NCBI GenBank assembly: GCA_963575745.1
Contig: CAUYUJ010021133.1
Coordinates: 1-64,000 of the forward strand
Length of the DNA: 64,000 bases
DNA from: Prorocentrum cordatum
Taxonomy: Eukaryota; Sar; Dinophyceae; Prorocentrales; Prorocentraceae
Reading direction: 5' to 3'
Shown one piece after another: positions 29,501 to 40,045 of the stretch. The stretch's first letter is position 1. The number at the start of each line of letters is the position of its first letter. The position numbers and the translations under genes are program-made. The notes beneath the pieces were generated by a model that did no database searches, was not told where the DNA came from, and was given only the letters and a program-made list of their open reading frames with translations.

Positions 29501-29666
29501 TGACGAACAGCAAGAGCATGAAGAACAGCAGCAGCGAACCGCATCGTAGAAGCCCGCTACAGCCAGGCACCCAGGGACCGTGGACGGCCTGGGCCCCCCA
29601 TCTTCTTCAACATCACCGCCTCCTCAGAAGTCCCCCCCTCGTCGCTCTCCGCGCTGAGAGGTCCTG

Positions 29667-29760
29667 ATGAACGAGTTCAGCAAGGAGTACGCTCGGCAGA
29701 ACGAGATGCTCGCCGACCCGAACTTCATCAGGCCGCATCCGCCGAGCTCGCCCGGGCCGG
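29667..29760 (+). CDS. Possible exon fragment, unknown protein
   Basis: The frame reads MNEFSKEYARQNEMLADPNF followed by IRPHPP, after which the sequence becomes proline/alanine-rich and loses coding character. Upstream the frame is not convincing. Single exon at most; no family recognised. Confidence 0.22.
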
Positions 29761-29880
29761 CCCTGCCCCCTGCGTCGCCCTGGCCCCCGCACGCACGGTG
29801 CGGTGTCGGCGCTCGCTTGCCCGCCAACCCCGCGTCGCCCCGTGCCGCCCGCAGCGTCAGGCGTGACACATCAGGCCAGT

Positions 29881-30047
29881 TGAGTCGGGCACGTCCCTCT
29901 ACAGGAGGAGTACTCAAACACAGTAAAGCACATGATCCGGGGGCGATTGTTTGATCGCATTTTTTTGTTGACCATTTGGGGGGCAATGTTTGAGCACGTT
30001 CTTTCTTTTTCGCCCAAGGTCCTCCTGTGGGAGGACAGGCCCGATAA
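29881..30047 (+). mobile_element. MITE family G, copy 4
   Basis: GAGTCGGGCACGTCCCTCTA at the left and TCCTGTGGGAGGACAGGCCC followed by GATAA at the right pair as family G arms with several mismatches. No clean flanking duplication is seen. Confidence 0.7.
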
Positions 30048-30065
30048 AACAGGGCTAGGATCGGG

Positions 30066-30145
30066 ATAAATCGCTCCAGAGCGTTCCGGAGCGCTCTCAG
30101 AGCGTTCCGGAACGCTCTGGAGCGGCCGCGGCGCCCAATACATCT
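30066..30145 (+). repeat. Dispersed palindromic repeat R, copy 2
   Basis: Contains AGAGCGTTCCGGAACGCTCT, then GGAGCGGCCGCGGCGCCC and ATACATC. The central 20 bp are a perfect palindrome. Confidence 0.75.
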
Positions 30146-30456
30146 TTTAAACCCGCCGATTCTCAGTCCCGATCCGATTTTGTCCTGACCTTCGCGTCGC
30201 TTTACCTGTGTGAGGACAGGCCCGACTCACGGCGGGGGGGGGGGACAGGCGCGGGGCGGGCGCCTCGACGCCCCCAGGGGCCGCTGGCCTGCCGAAGGGG
30301 GGGGGCCCGCGGCCCGCGCCCCGCCCCGGGGAGGCGTCTCGCTGCCGAGGGCCCCCGAGCCCGAGCCAGCGGCGCTGGCGCCGGGGCCGTGCGAGATTTT
30401 TTTCGCGATCGGGGGCCCGTCCCAGGCCGATCGGCGACGCATCGCGGTTCCAGGTC

Positions 30457-30614
30457 TTACCAGCCTGGCACGTATCCCTATCCCTGTGCTGGGCATCTCC
30501 TCATCACGATGCCAATCTCAGGGATTCCCTCGTTCTGTGAGGGCGCATCCCTAAGATTGTCATCGCCTTTGGGCGTGCCAATCTTGGGGATAGGGACAAG
30601 TTCGAGGCTGGTAA
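30457..30614 (+). mobile_element. MITE family T, copy 1, with 5-bp duplication
   Basis: Begins TTACCAGCCTGGCACGTATC and ends with the complement of TTACCAGCCTCGAACTTGTC; the middle has a second pair of arms (CAATCTCAGGGAT and ATCCCTAAGATTG), so the whole 158 bp can fold on itself. It is flanked by AGGTC on both sides. The uninterrupted site GGTTCCAGGTCGACGTTTCC is present at 30790-30809. No coding capacity. Confidence 0.92.
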
Positions 30615-30976
30615 AGGTCGACGTTTCCACCCCCCCCCCCCCTGAGTCGGCCGCCGCGTGTCGTGCCCATTCAGTCCTGCGGAGCTCTGGTGTCAGTTGC
30701 CCCGCGGAGGTTTTTGCCCCGCCGGGGCCGTGCGAGTTCTTTTTTTCGCGATCGGGGGCCCGTCGCAGGGCGATCGGCGACGCCTCGCGGTTCCAGGTCG
30801 ACGTTTCCTCCCCCCCCCCCCTGAGTCGGCCCCCGCGTTTCGTTCCCATTCAGTCCTGCGGAGCTTTGGTGTCAGTTGCCCCGCGGAGGTTTTTGCCCCG
30901 CCGGGGCCGTGCGAGTTTTTTTTCGCGATCGGGGGCCCGTCCCAGGGCGATCGGCGACGCCTCGCGGTTCCAGGTC

Positions 30977-30987
30977 TTACCAGCCTG
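30977..30987 (+). mobile_element. Truncated family T left end
   Basis: TTACCAGCCTG at the same site in the third X unit, then unrelated sequence leading to P copy 4. Confidence 0.65.
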
Positions 30988-31003
30988 TTCCTCCCTCCCT
31001 TCC

Positions 31004-31183
31004 TACAGTCGGGGCCTTGACCTAAGGAGCCCAAAATAAGAAACGAGGCCCCTTTTTTCCATAAGTTAAACTTCGATTGCCGATCGAAAACATAAGGAAC
31101 ACCTGAGGCAAGTTGCGGAACACTTACGGAACGCGGAGCCCCTCCCCAACGAACAGTGTTCCTTCTTCAGGGCTCCGACTGTA
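31004..31183 (-). mobile_element. MITE family P, copy 4
   Basis: TACAGTCGGGGCCTTGACCT to CGACTGTA; reads as the reverse of copies 1-3 (AATAAGAAACGAGGCCCC inside). Flanked by TA. It lies 16 bp from the truncated T end. Confidence 0.85.
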
Positions 31184-31187
31184 CTCA

Positions 31188-31386
31188 ATGTTCCTGCTCG
31201 CCGCCGAAAGCCGCAGTCCCAACAAAATCAGCGTTCCCGCTGGAGACTTCGTTCTGTTTTGCGCTGGACTGGCGCCCTGCTCTCTCCAGCATTGGCGCCG
31301 CTTCCAGCAGTAACAGCGGCCCTGCTCGAGACTTCCTCCCTTCCTATTCAGGGCCAGGTCCTTGCCTCGCCGCCGACAGTCCTTAT
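31188..31386 (+). repeat. Copy of the 39.85-40.04 kb sequence
   Basis: TGTTCCTGCTCGCCGCCGAA through GGGCCAGGTCCTTGCCTCGC is closely similar to 39848-40045, the last two units of the ~85-bp minisatellite plus the left flank of T copy 3. Confidence 0.8.
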
Positions 31387-31548
31387 TCACCAGCCTGGCA
31401 CATATCCCTATCCCTCCCTGTGCTGGGCATCTCCTCATCACGATGCCAATCTCAGGGATTCCCTCATTCTGTGAGGGCGCATCCCTAAGATTGGCATCGC
31501 CTCTTGGCGTGCCAATCTTGGGGATAGGGACAAGTTCGAGGCTGGTAA
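31387..31548 (+). mobile_element. MITE family T, copy 2 (chimeric flanks)
   Basis: A full-length element with one substitution in the left end (TCACCAGCCT). No duplication flanks it. Its left flank matches that of copy 3 (40 kb) and its right flank, AGGTCGATGTTTCC, matches that of copy 1. Confidence 0.88.
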
Positions 31549-31639
31549 AGGTCGATGTTTCCCCCCCCTGAGTCGGCCCCCGCGTTTCGTTCCCATGCAG
31601 TCCTTCGGAGCCTTGGTGTCAGTTGCCCCGCGGAGGTTT

Positions 31640-31815
31640 TCTCTACAGGTGAGCGGCGCAGAGAAGCGGGTTCGCCTGCGCCGGCACTTGCGCGCAAGTT
31701 GCCCGCGTAGGGTCGCACGTCGGTGCCATCGTGTACAATATGGCGTGCCGCGCTGGCTGCCTGCGTAAGCCGCGGCGTGAGGTCGCCATGCCATCTCGCG
31801 TGCGACCCATCGCTT
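31640..31815 (+). repeat. Dispersed repeat, copy 1 (other at 43610-43745)
   Basis: AAGCGGGTTCGCCTGCGCCG, GCCCGCGTAGGGTCGCACGT and CCATCTCGCGTGCGACCC recur in order at 43610-43745. No coding. Confidence 0.6.
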
Positions 31816-32389
31816 TTATCGGCGGCGCGCCCGGGGGGGGGAAGTGAGAAAAGGGCGGACCTTCTTATAGAAGGCTCGGGAGTCCCCCGGCCTACTGAAA
31901 AGCTTCCTAAGCCTCCTCCGAAGACGGAGAAGACCTCTCAGGAGGCGCGAGGGCTCCTGAGACCTCCCGCCGCCTCCCGAGAGGGCCTCCTCCTCGTCTC
32001 CCCCCCCCTCGCGCGTCGCCGAGTTTGTTCGCCCAAGGGCTCCGACCCAGTTGCCCAGCTGCCCTGTGCCCTTCCAGCCCGACGCCCCTGGAGAGGCCCA
32101 GAGGGGCCCTGCCGTGCCCGCGCGGTGCCGTGCCTGCTGCGGCTGGCCCCGGCCCGCCCCATTCATAGCCATTGCGCCAGCGCTGCTGGTGGCTCCTGCT
32201 TGTTTCGGGCCGGACGAAAAGGGGGGGATAGGGAAAGGGGGGGTTTACGAAATTTGCTGCATGCAGCTGGTTTCGGCTCCACCGAGGGGCCCAGTCCTCG
32301 ATACATGACCGCCTCCGGCGCCGGGAGGCGCCGGGAAAATCAGCTCTACGTGAGCTGATTCTCACCCCCCCCCCTTTGCTATCCCCCCC

Positions 32390-32500
32390 CTTCGCCCGGC
32401 CAGCGCCCGCCGGCCCAGCTGCCGTGCCGGCGATGTGGGTGGCTTCGAAGAGAAAGACACACACAGACACACACACACACACACACCAAACAAACAAAAC
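32390..32500 (+). repeat. Dispersed repeat with CACACA run (other at 34080-34190)
   Basis: GGCCAGCGCCCGCCGGCCCA, GCTGCCGTGCCGGCGATGTG resembles 34080-34130. It is followed by a short (AC)n run. Confidence 0.5.
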
Positions 32501-32689
32501 GCCATAAGCATACATTGTTTGGAGCTCCGCCCGGGTTCCTCGGATCCGGGTTCGGCGGCGCCTCTGGCGCAGCCCCTGGCGCGCTCCGCGCGCCAGGGAG
32601 GGGGTCCAGCGCGGTTCTTCGAAATATTACGTATGTTTAATGAAAAGGAAACGATAGAACAAAAATCCCCCGCCCCCGGACCCCCCAAA

Positions 32690-32760
32690 ATGATTGAGTG
32701 GGGCGGACTAATTGAATTCAGCCGCCAGAGGCTGTTTTTTTAATCGTCCGCCCCCCCGCG
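32690..32760 (+). repeat. GGGGCGGAC hairpin
   Basis: TGGGGCGGACTAATTGAATT and TTTTTTTAATCGTCCGCCCC pair around CAGCCGCCAGAGGCTG. A similar right arm, AAATCGTCCGCCCCCG, lies at 34009-34024. Possibly a very short foldback element. Confidence 0.5.
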
Positions 32761-33018
32761 TTTGCTTTTGCCCCTTTGGGGGAACTGATTTACTATTCGT
32801 CCTCCTTTGCTCGCTTGATCACCCGCGGCCGCGGGGGGAGGATTGCGGATGGGGGACGGGGTAATTAGGGAGTAGTTGAGGGCAGGGGTTTTCGAAGAGG
32901 CGCTTGATCACCCTCGTGCTTGCGGACGGCCGCCGGTCGTCCTTGCGGACGGCCGCGGCGATTGGGAGGTGGGGGATGAGGAGGAGGAGGAGGAAGAGGA
33001 GGAGGGGGGAGGACAATC

Positions 33019-33340
33019 TAGGTGCGCTCGCGTCATATATGACAGCCTACCCCTCCCTCCCATCCCTTACCATGGCGTAGATCACCTCTTTACTCGCACA
33101 GTCGGATGTCGAGCAGGGCAATGATCCCGAAAGGGTACGCGATGCATTGTAGAGCACGGCGTGGCATGGCGTTGAAGAACACCGCGAAGTGTAGTATGTC
33201 ACAGCATGGCGTGGCGTGGCGTAGTGAATAATTGCATCACAGATCTTTGCAACGCAAAGCATGGCATCTCACAGCGGCCCCGAACATAACATTGCATAGC
33301 ATGGCGTTGAAGAGCAAAGCGTATCATGGCAGAACACGAC
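33019..33340 (+). repeat. Dispersed repeat with GCATGG pentamers (inverted copy at 62880-63041)
   Basis: CTAGGTGCGCTCGCGTCATA to CGCACAGTCGGATGTCG matches the complement of 62950-63041; both copies continue into degenerate GCATGGC pentamers. Confidence 0.8.
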
Positions 33341-33354
33341 GTGGCACGTAAGCA

Positions 33355-33402
33355 CTTCTCCTCCTCCTTCTCCTCCTCCTCCTCCTCCTCCTCCTCCTCC
33401 TC
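33355..33402. repeat. (CTC)n tract
   Basis: CTCCTC run of about 48 bp. Confidence 0.95.
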
Positions 33403-33699
33403 TTAATTATTCTTCCTCCTCCTCAATTGCGAGGACGTCCGAGCGGGAACCGCCCCGTGGTTCATTATCTCCATATCCTGCTTGCGCTCTCCTTGCCACA
33501 CGCGCATTCATCGTTTCCCTGGGTGCCGCCACGAGGAACGAGGGGTGCATCGAACGAGTAAGGGCTCTTGGCTCTTTTACGACGCTTCCCTCAGGCTCAG
33601 ATCGCGAGAAGGGAGGGGCGGGCGAGGGTCTGTTGGTTTCCCTGAACAGCTGTCCCCTTCGTCGCCGCAGACGGTCCGCCTGCTTTGCCTTTCTACTAG

Positions 33700-33832
33700 G
33701 AGGAGGAAGAGGAGGAGGAGAAGGAGGAAGAGGAGGAGGAGGAGGAGGAGGAGGAGGAAAAGGAGGAGGAAAAGGAGGAGGAAGAGGAGGACGAGGACGA
33801 GGAGGAGGCGGAGGAGGAGGAGGAAGAGGACG
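33700..33832. repeat. (GAG)n tract
   Basis: GAG/GAA/GAC triplets; Arg/Glu/Gly-rich frames here are artefacts. Confidence 0.93.
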
Positions 33833-34195
33833 AGCTCGCCCTGAAAAAGTCACCCCGTCAATCCCCCTGGCCCCCGCGCCCTGGATCGCCCCCCCGTCCC
33901 CCCCCCCCCCCCTTGGCGTTCCAGGCGACCCGGAATTGTCAGCCCCCCGTCTGCCTGCCCTGCCCTCCCGCTATTGCGGGGGCGAGGGGGCCCGCGAAAC
34001 AATTGTTTAAATCGTCCGCCCCCGAACGTTCATTCCCCTCCATTATGTCGTGTCTTTTTTTTTCCACTTTTGCGTGGTAGCCAGCGCCTGCTGGCCCAGC
34101 TGTCATGCCGGCGTTGTGGGTGGTTGCCAATTTGCCTGGCTGCTCCCGGCGAGCCTCGGCTGGCCCAGCTCGCTCGCACGCACGACGGTTTTCAG

Positions 34196-34600
34196 GAGGG
34201 GGAACAACACAGACACATTTTATCGTCGATCCCCCCGAAAATAAGGGAACATATGGGAATTGGGCGGGAAGATCGAAATCCAAGAAATATGGGAAAATAT
34301 GGGGAATCCTTTTTCCTTGGGCCCCTTGAAGGTTTGGATGTCTGCCCGTTTGCCTGCCCAGTTGCTCGCCTGCGTGCGCGCGCGCTTGCCTGCCAGCGTG
34401 GCTGCCTCCAGGACTGCGTGCGTTGTGTTTGCGCGGTTGCGTTCAGGAGGAAAAAATCACACAGACACACTGAATCCTCGATTCCCCGGAAAAATATGGG
34501 AAATATGGGATGTGGTGGGGAAAACAGAAACCGAGAACATATGGGAAAATATGGGAAATCTGGCTATTGGTGTGTATTTATTTGTGTGTCCCAGTTCCCC
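34196..34600 (+). repeat. Dispersed repeat H, copies 2 and 3
   Basis: Two diverged copies (34196-34325 and 34444-34600) of the unit seen at 10930: TTCAGGAGG, ACACAGACACA, CGAT(T/C)CCCC and repeated AATATGGGAA. Copy 3 ends in GTGTGTCCC, like copy 1's GTGTGTATCCC. Confidence 0.65.
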
Positions 34601-34764
34601 TTCATGCTTGTACGCCTGCCCCGACGACCTCGGCGTCCAGACGTTGGTACCCAGACGCGCGGTTTGTTTTGTGTTGCGATGGGCAATGCGCCTATGATCT
34701 TCTGGACGTACACAGATGTGTATGTAGACCACCCGGGTTTGGGGTTGTTGTTGAACCCTCACTT

Positions 34765-37015
34765 TTGAAGAATAATTGTTGTTGATCCCCCCCGTCCGGT
34801 GCACTGTGCTTTTTCGATTGAAGTGCCCTTCCCGGGGCTCGCACCCTGTTTTTTTTTTTGCCAGGGAAAGTCTTGAGGGCCAAACTGTGTCGTTGGCCCC
34901 CAGTTTACAACAACAACAACAACAGCAACAGCAACAACAACAACGGCTCCCGCCCGATACTCATCACAATGTATTGAAGAATCGCGCTCTCGCTTGGGAC
35001 TTCCTTGCAATTCATCACCGGATCGCGGCTCCCGCTTGACACCTCCTCACAATTTGTTGTAGAATCGCGCTCTCGCTTGGGACTTCTGCAACTTACCACC
35101 GAATCGCGGCTACCGCCTGATACTCCCTCACAATTTATTCCGATGCCCTTCCTCGACGCTCGGGAATCGCGCTCCTGTTACATTTCGCCTGGCGGTTCCA
35201 GCAGAAATTACGCTTCAACGACCCGCCCGCTCGACCCGCCCGTCTGGGCCTGCCCGCCCGACCAGCCCGTTAGGGACTGCAGTCGCCGCTCGCTGCCCTT
35301 CGCTCGCCTTCGATGCCCTTCGCTGCCTGTGCTGGTTCCGCGGTCGCCTTCGCTCGCTGCCATTCGTGGCCCCGTTGCTGTCCTCAGTGGCCCCGTCGCT
35401 GCCCACTGTGGCCCCGCATTGTATGCCCTTCGTGGCCCCCGCTCGCAGTCGCCCGTCGTGGCCCCATACGCGTGCCCTTCGTAGTCCCGTTGTCGCCCTT
35501 CGTGACCTTCTCGCTGCCCTTCGTGGCCCCTTTACTGCCTTCAGTGGCCCCGCTGTCGCCCTTTGTGGCCCCATATACGAATGCCCTTCGTGGCCCCCGC
35601 TCGTTCGCGCCCGTCGTGGCCCCATATGCATGCCATTCGTGGCCCCGCTGTCGCCCTTCGTGGCCCCCTCTCTGCCCTTCGTTGCCCCGTTTCTGCCCTC
35701 AGCGGCCCCGTCGCTGCCCTCTGTGGCCCCGGATTAATTGCCTTTCGGGGCCCCCGCTCGTTCGCGCCTTTCGTGGTCCCATACGCATTTTCTGCGCTCA
35801 GTGGCCCCGCTGTCGCCCTCTCTGGCCCCGTATATGTATGCCCTTCGTGGCCCCCGTTCGTTCGCGCCCGTCGTGGCCCCATATGAATCATATGCGTGCC
35901 CTTCGTGGCCCCGCTGTCGCTTTTCGTGGCCCCCTCTCTGCCCTTTGTGGCCCCGTTTCTGCCCTCAGCGGCTCCGCCGCTGCCCTTTGCGGCCCCCTAT
36001 AAGTATGCCCTTCGGGGCCCCCGCTCGTTCGCGCCCGTCGGTGCCCGCGCCAACAACGGCTCCCGCTTGCGTTCCCGCACGTTTTCGGAGCCTCTGGAAC
36101 TGCTCGGTGGTCATCGGGGCCTTTCCGAGAACCCCCGGAGGTCATAGGAGGCTTTCGGGTGTTTTCCAATCCCCCCGCGCCTTGTTTCCGCACCAGTGTC
36201 CGCTCGCATCCACCTGCCCCCACTTTTCAATGCTCTTCCCCAGTCTTCTTTACTATTCCCCTTTATTTTCATGTTCATGTCGTTCGTACTCCATTGTGCT
36301 ATTCCTCAGTTCTTCGCATTCCGGCCATTCCTCCCCAGGACACCTCATCCCACGCCAGCAATCTCCACCCCTTCCCGCTAACAGTCTGCATTTCTTCTAA
36401 TTTGTTACAAGCCCCTCCTCCAGATTCCTCCGTGCGCCCCCCGTTCCTCCGTACTCCTCCCGGCTCCTTTTCTCCAGTATTCGTCGCTTTTCTTCCTGGG
36501 GCCCTACTCTTGTCCATTCCATCCCAATCCGCTCCACGCCCCCGCGCTCCTCTCGACTTCTCACTAGCCTTCCGCCCCACCTTCCCAACATCCCGGTTCC
36601 TTTCAGGGTTCCGCGAAATTTGTTTCTGGCACCAGTTCGCAGTTGTGCGCCCCTCCGTGGGGGCATATCCACGATATGTTCTTTCAAGGGGGGGGGGGGG
36701 CGCGTGGCGCTGTTCACGGCGCGACCCATCGCGAAATGTATTGTTAACCTGTGTTGGAGTGGGTGGCGCAAACCATGGCGCAATCTGAATCGCCATGCAC
36801 AGTGCAAATCATCGTCCTCCCCCCTTCTTGCCACTCCCCATCCCTTCCTCCGATCCCCTCGTCCCCATTATCTCCCTGTTAGCGGTTACCCTTCGTTTTC
36901 GGAGAGGGCGGGTGTCCAGGGTTTGGGATATGCATATTGCATGACACGCGAGCATATAAGAGCGAACGGTCTTAAAATGCTCATTGGTGTCATTGTTTAG
37001 GATGATGGTGGTGTT
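34765..37015 (+). repeat. Composite dispersed repeat C, copy 1
   Basis: Blocks in order: GATCCCCCCCGTCC...TGTTTACAAC-type leader; repeated CGGCTCCCGCCTGATACT; a TTCGTGGCCCC minisatellite; GGCGCGACCCATCGCGAAAT...GTTAACCTGTGTTGGAGTGG; and GGTATCCA/GTCCAGGGTTTGGGATATGC...GTCTTAAAATG. All recur at 45.2-46.9 kb. There is no long conserved frame, so I see a non-coding or decayed mobile unit. Confidence 0.75.
35330..36050 (+). repeat. CTGCCCTTCGTGGCCCCG minisatellite
   Basis: About 40 diverged units of 15-18 bp (CGCCCTTCGTGGCCCC, CGCTGCCCTC(T/A)GTGGCCCC). A shorter array of the same unit lies at 45536-45775. Open frames (ALRGPRSFAPVVAPY) are repeat artefacts. Confidence 0.85.
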
Positions 37016-37135
37016 TTGCTGCTGTTGTTGGTGAGCTTTTGTTCCCCATATCCTAAGATGGGGTTATTGTTATTACTTGGACGCCTCCAACTCCCTCTCC
37101 CCCTCCTCTTTCCTCCTCCCCTCCTCCTCGTTCCT

Positions 37136-37478
37136 CATATTCAGACCTACTCATATTCAGACTTACTCATGCTCAGACTTTTTCGTACTCAGACCTAGTC
37201 ATACTCAGACTTACTCACACTCAGACATACTCATACACAGACGTACTCACACCCAGACGTACTCATACACATACTTACTCATACCCAGACTTACACATAC
37301 ACAGTATCACTCATACTCAGACTTCTTCGTACCCAGACGTACACAAACACAGACTTACTCATACACAGACCTACTCATACCCAGACATACTCATACACAG
37401 ACTTACTCATACACAGACTTACTCATATTCAAGCACACTCATAGTCAGACCTACTCATACTCAGACTTACTCAACACA
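37136..37478 (+). repeat. 15-bp ACTCATACTCAGACT minisatellite
   Basis: About 23 units of (T/G)ACTCATAC(T/A)CAGAC(T/G/C)T. Being a multiple of three, it gives an open frame of repeated THTQTYSYT, which I do not regard as a gene. Confidence 0.92.
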
Positions 37479-37486
37479 CATCAGAT

Positions 37487-38111
37487 TTGGAGGATGTTCT
37501 GGGCTCAACATCTTTCGTTTGGAGAGCAGATTTGGAGGATGTCTCAGGCGGGGCGCTGGTTTCAGCACCCCTAAGGGGAGCCGCCAGGGGTGCTTGCACG
37601 GGCCCGTTCGCGGCCATTTTGTGGAATGTCTCAGGCGGTTTGCTTGTTTTTGGGCTCAACATCCTTCGCTTGGAGAGCAGATTGTGAGGATGTCTCAGGC
37701 GGGGCGCTGGTTTCAGCACCCCTAAAGGGAGCCGCCAAGGGGTGTTTGCACGGGCCCGTTCGCGGCCATTGTGTGGGGATGTCTCAGGCGGTTTGCTTGT
37801 TCTTGGGCTCAACATCCTTCGCTTGGACAGCAGATTGTGAGGATGTGTCAGGCGGGGCGCTGGTTTCAGCACCCCTAAAGGGAACCGCCAGGGGTGTTTG
37901 CACGGGCTCGTTCGGGGCCATTGTGTGGGGATGTCTCAGGCGGTTCGCCTGATTCTGGGCTCAACATCCTTCGCTTGGAGAGCAGATTGCGAGGATGTCT
38001 CAGGCGGGGCGCTGGTTTCAGCACCCCTAAGGGGAACCGCCAGGGCTGGTTGCACGGGCTCGTTCGCGGTCCGTTTGTGGGGATGTCTCAGGCGGTTAGC
38101 TCGTTTTAATA
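37487..38111 (+). repeat. 152-bp tandem array, about four copies
   Basis: GGGCGCTGGTTTCAGCACCC starts at 37551, 37702, 37855 and 38007. Each unit has two GGATGTCTCAGGCGG-type words, GGGCTCAACATCCTTCGCTT, and CACGGGC(C/T)CGTTCG. The period (151-153) is not a multiple of three. Confidence 0.95.
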
Positions 38112-38179
38112 CCCAACATCGCCGGCGGGGCTGCGCCTCCAAAAGTGGTGAAACGCGCCCTGGGGAACCAAGTTTGAGG

Positions 38180-38460
38180 AGGAAAAGGGGGAGGAAAAGA
38201 AGAAGGAGGAGGAGGAGGACTGGGGGAGGAAGCAAGGGGATCAGGACGATGAGGTGAAGGATGACGACAAGGATGAGGAGGATGATGTCTAAGAGATTGA
38301 GGACGAGGAGGAGGATGGCGTGAGCGAGGGAAATGACAGGAACGAGGATGAGGAGGAGGAACAGGAGGAGGAGGAGGAGGAGGCGGGGGATCGTGAGGAG
38401 GGGCATGGGGGTGCGGAGGGGGAGGGGGAGCAGGAAGATGAGGAGGAGGAGGAGGAGGGC
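38180..38460. repeat. (GAG)n-rich tract
   Basis: GAGGAG and GATGAGG words, interrupted near 38225-38320. Confidence 0.85.
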
Positions 38461-38509
38461 GCTTTGCTCGAAGGTCCTTGTCGCGAGCAAAACGTTTGTT
38501 CCGAAGTCC

Positions 38510-39340
38510 AGGACATATATATATGTATGTATGTATGTATGTATATATATATATGTATTCATAGGGCGTAGATTTTTTGCAAAACATGTTTGCGCCCGAG
38601 GTTGGGACACGATGCGAAGCGCGGACGGTTAAAGCCGGGGTGCAGGTCGCGAGGTGCCGCTTGAAGCGCTTGTCACTCGTTCTCCCCATGGTGCTTCGGA
38701 CGCGGCGCCGAGGGAATTCTTTGCCTTGACAAAAAAGATGCGCGGGCATATGCACGTGAATGAATGCATGCACGCGGTGAATGTGCAGCCGCGCTGCGCG
38801 CGCGTGTGCTCGCCGCTCACATTGACGCGCTCGTGGAGCAAACATCTGTCATAGATAAATGCTCACCGTGGCACTACCCTCCAACATGACATGCACTTAT
38901 GGCCTTGTGTGGCTAGGCGCTCGTCTTACATATCCCACTGCCAACTATCCTAAAACATATGCACATATGGGAAGCTCCAAAGCTACCGTGGGCTGACAAG
39001 GGGAAGGCCTGGCAGCTGAGGAGGGGGGATGAAGAGGAAGAGGCTCGCTTTCAACCATACTCAAAGCTCACTCTGACTCATACGCAATCACTTGCATTCG
39101 GGGTCACTCGTCTTCGTCGGCCTTGTCGCCCACGTGGACGCGCTATTGTAGTCGACCGCTCATGAACATACGCTCACCACGGCATGACATAAAACATGAG
39201 ATGCACATATGGGGAGCTCCACGCAGTTTGTAATTGTTGTTGTTGAAAATTAATTATTCAACAATCATTATTGTTTGACCCTCCAGGCGTTTTGGCGCTC
39301 ACGCCTCGGCGCCGGCCACATTTTCATTGCAATTGAGGCT
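38510..39340. other. No gene recognised
   Basis: Includes a TATATGTATG run (38515-38560) and two similar blocks around GCTCACCGTGGCACTACC (38857) and CGCTCACCACGGCATGAC (39171). No domain-bearing frame. Confidence 0.4.
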
Positions 39341-39344
39341 CGCG

Positions 39345-40045
39345 CTCGAGCGTCTTGGGGGGGCGCCAACACCACCACCCCAACGACAACAACGCCCCCG
39401 CTCGAGACTTCCTCCTTTTTTACCCAGGGTTGGTGTTTTTGCTCGCCGCCGAAAGCCGCCGCCCCAACGAATCCAGCGCCCCCGTTCGAGACTTCCTTCC
39501 GTTTTACCTTGGACTGGCACGCTACTCTTCTTCTCATCGGCGCCGCCCCCAGCAACAGCAACGCTCCGCTCGAGACTTCTTCCGTTTTTTATTCATGGCG
39601 GTGCTCGTCCTCGCCGCCGAAAACTGCCGCCCCGACAAAACCAACGCTCCCGCCCGAAATTTCCTCCAGTTCTACATTGGGTTGGCGCCGCACTCTCTTT
39701 TGAATTGGCGCGGCTCTCACCAAGAACCCCGGTCCCGCTCGAGATATCCTCCTTGTGTCCTCAACGCGGTGATATTCCTCGCCGCCGACAGCCCCTGTCC
39801 CGACAAAACCACGACTCCCGCTCGAGGCGTCTTCTTTTCCTACTCAATGTTCCTGCTCGCCGCCGAAAGCCGCCGTCCCAATCAAACCAGCGCTCCCGCT
39901 GGAGACTTCGTTTTGTTTTGCGCTGGATTGGCGCCGTGCTCTCTCCAGCACTGGCGCCGCTTCAAGCAACAACAGCGGCCCTGCTCGAGACTTCCTCCCC
40001 TCCTATTCAGGGCCAGGTCCTTGCTTCGCCGCCGACAACCCCCAT
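39345..40045 (+). repeat. ~85-bp minisatellite, eight units
   Basis: GCTCCCGCTCGAGACTTCCT-type words at about 39392, 39478, 39563, 39647, 39731, 39813, 39891 and 39979. Units also share CTCGCCGCCGAAAGCCGCC and CCCCAACGAA. The last two units are duplicated at 31188-31386. Confidence 0.88.

Larger units (their letters stand above)
30382..31000 (+). repeat. X tandem array (~179-bp unit, three copies)
   Basis: Units start GGGGCCGTGCGAG at 30382, 30724 and 30903. The extra 163 bp between the first two equals a 158-bp T element plus its 5-bp duplication. Unit three is followed by only the first 11 bp of a T element. A partial unit also follows T copy 2 at 31549-31640. Confidence 0.85.

Noticed and set aside
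35313-36400. Repeated ALRGPRSFAPVVAPY-type protein
   Set aside because: It is the translation of a 15-18 bp minisatellite and has no start or conserved neighbour.
37077-37574. Tandem-repeat protein THTQTYSYT
   Set aside because: A 15-bp satellite stays open because 15 is divisible by three.
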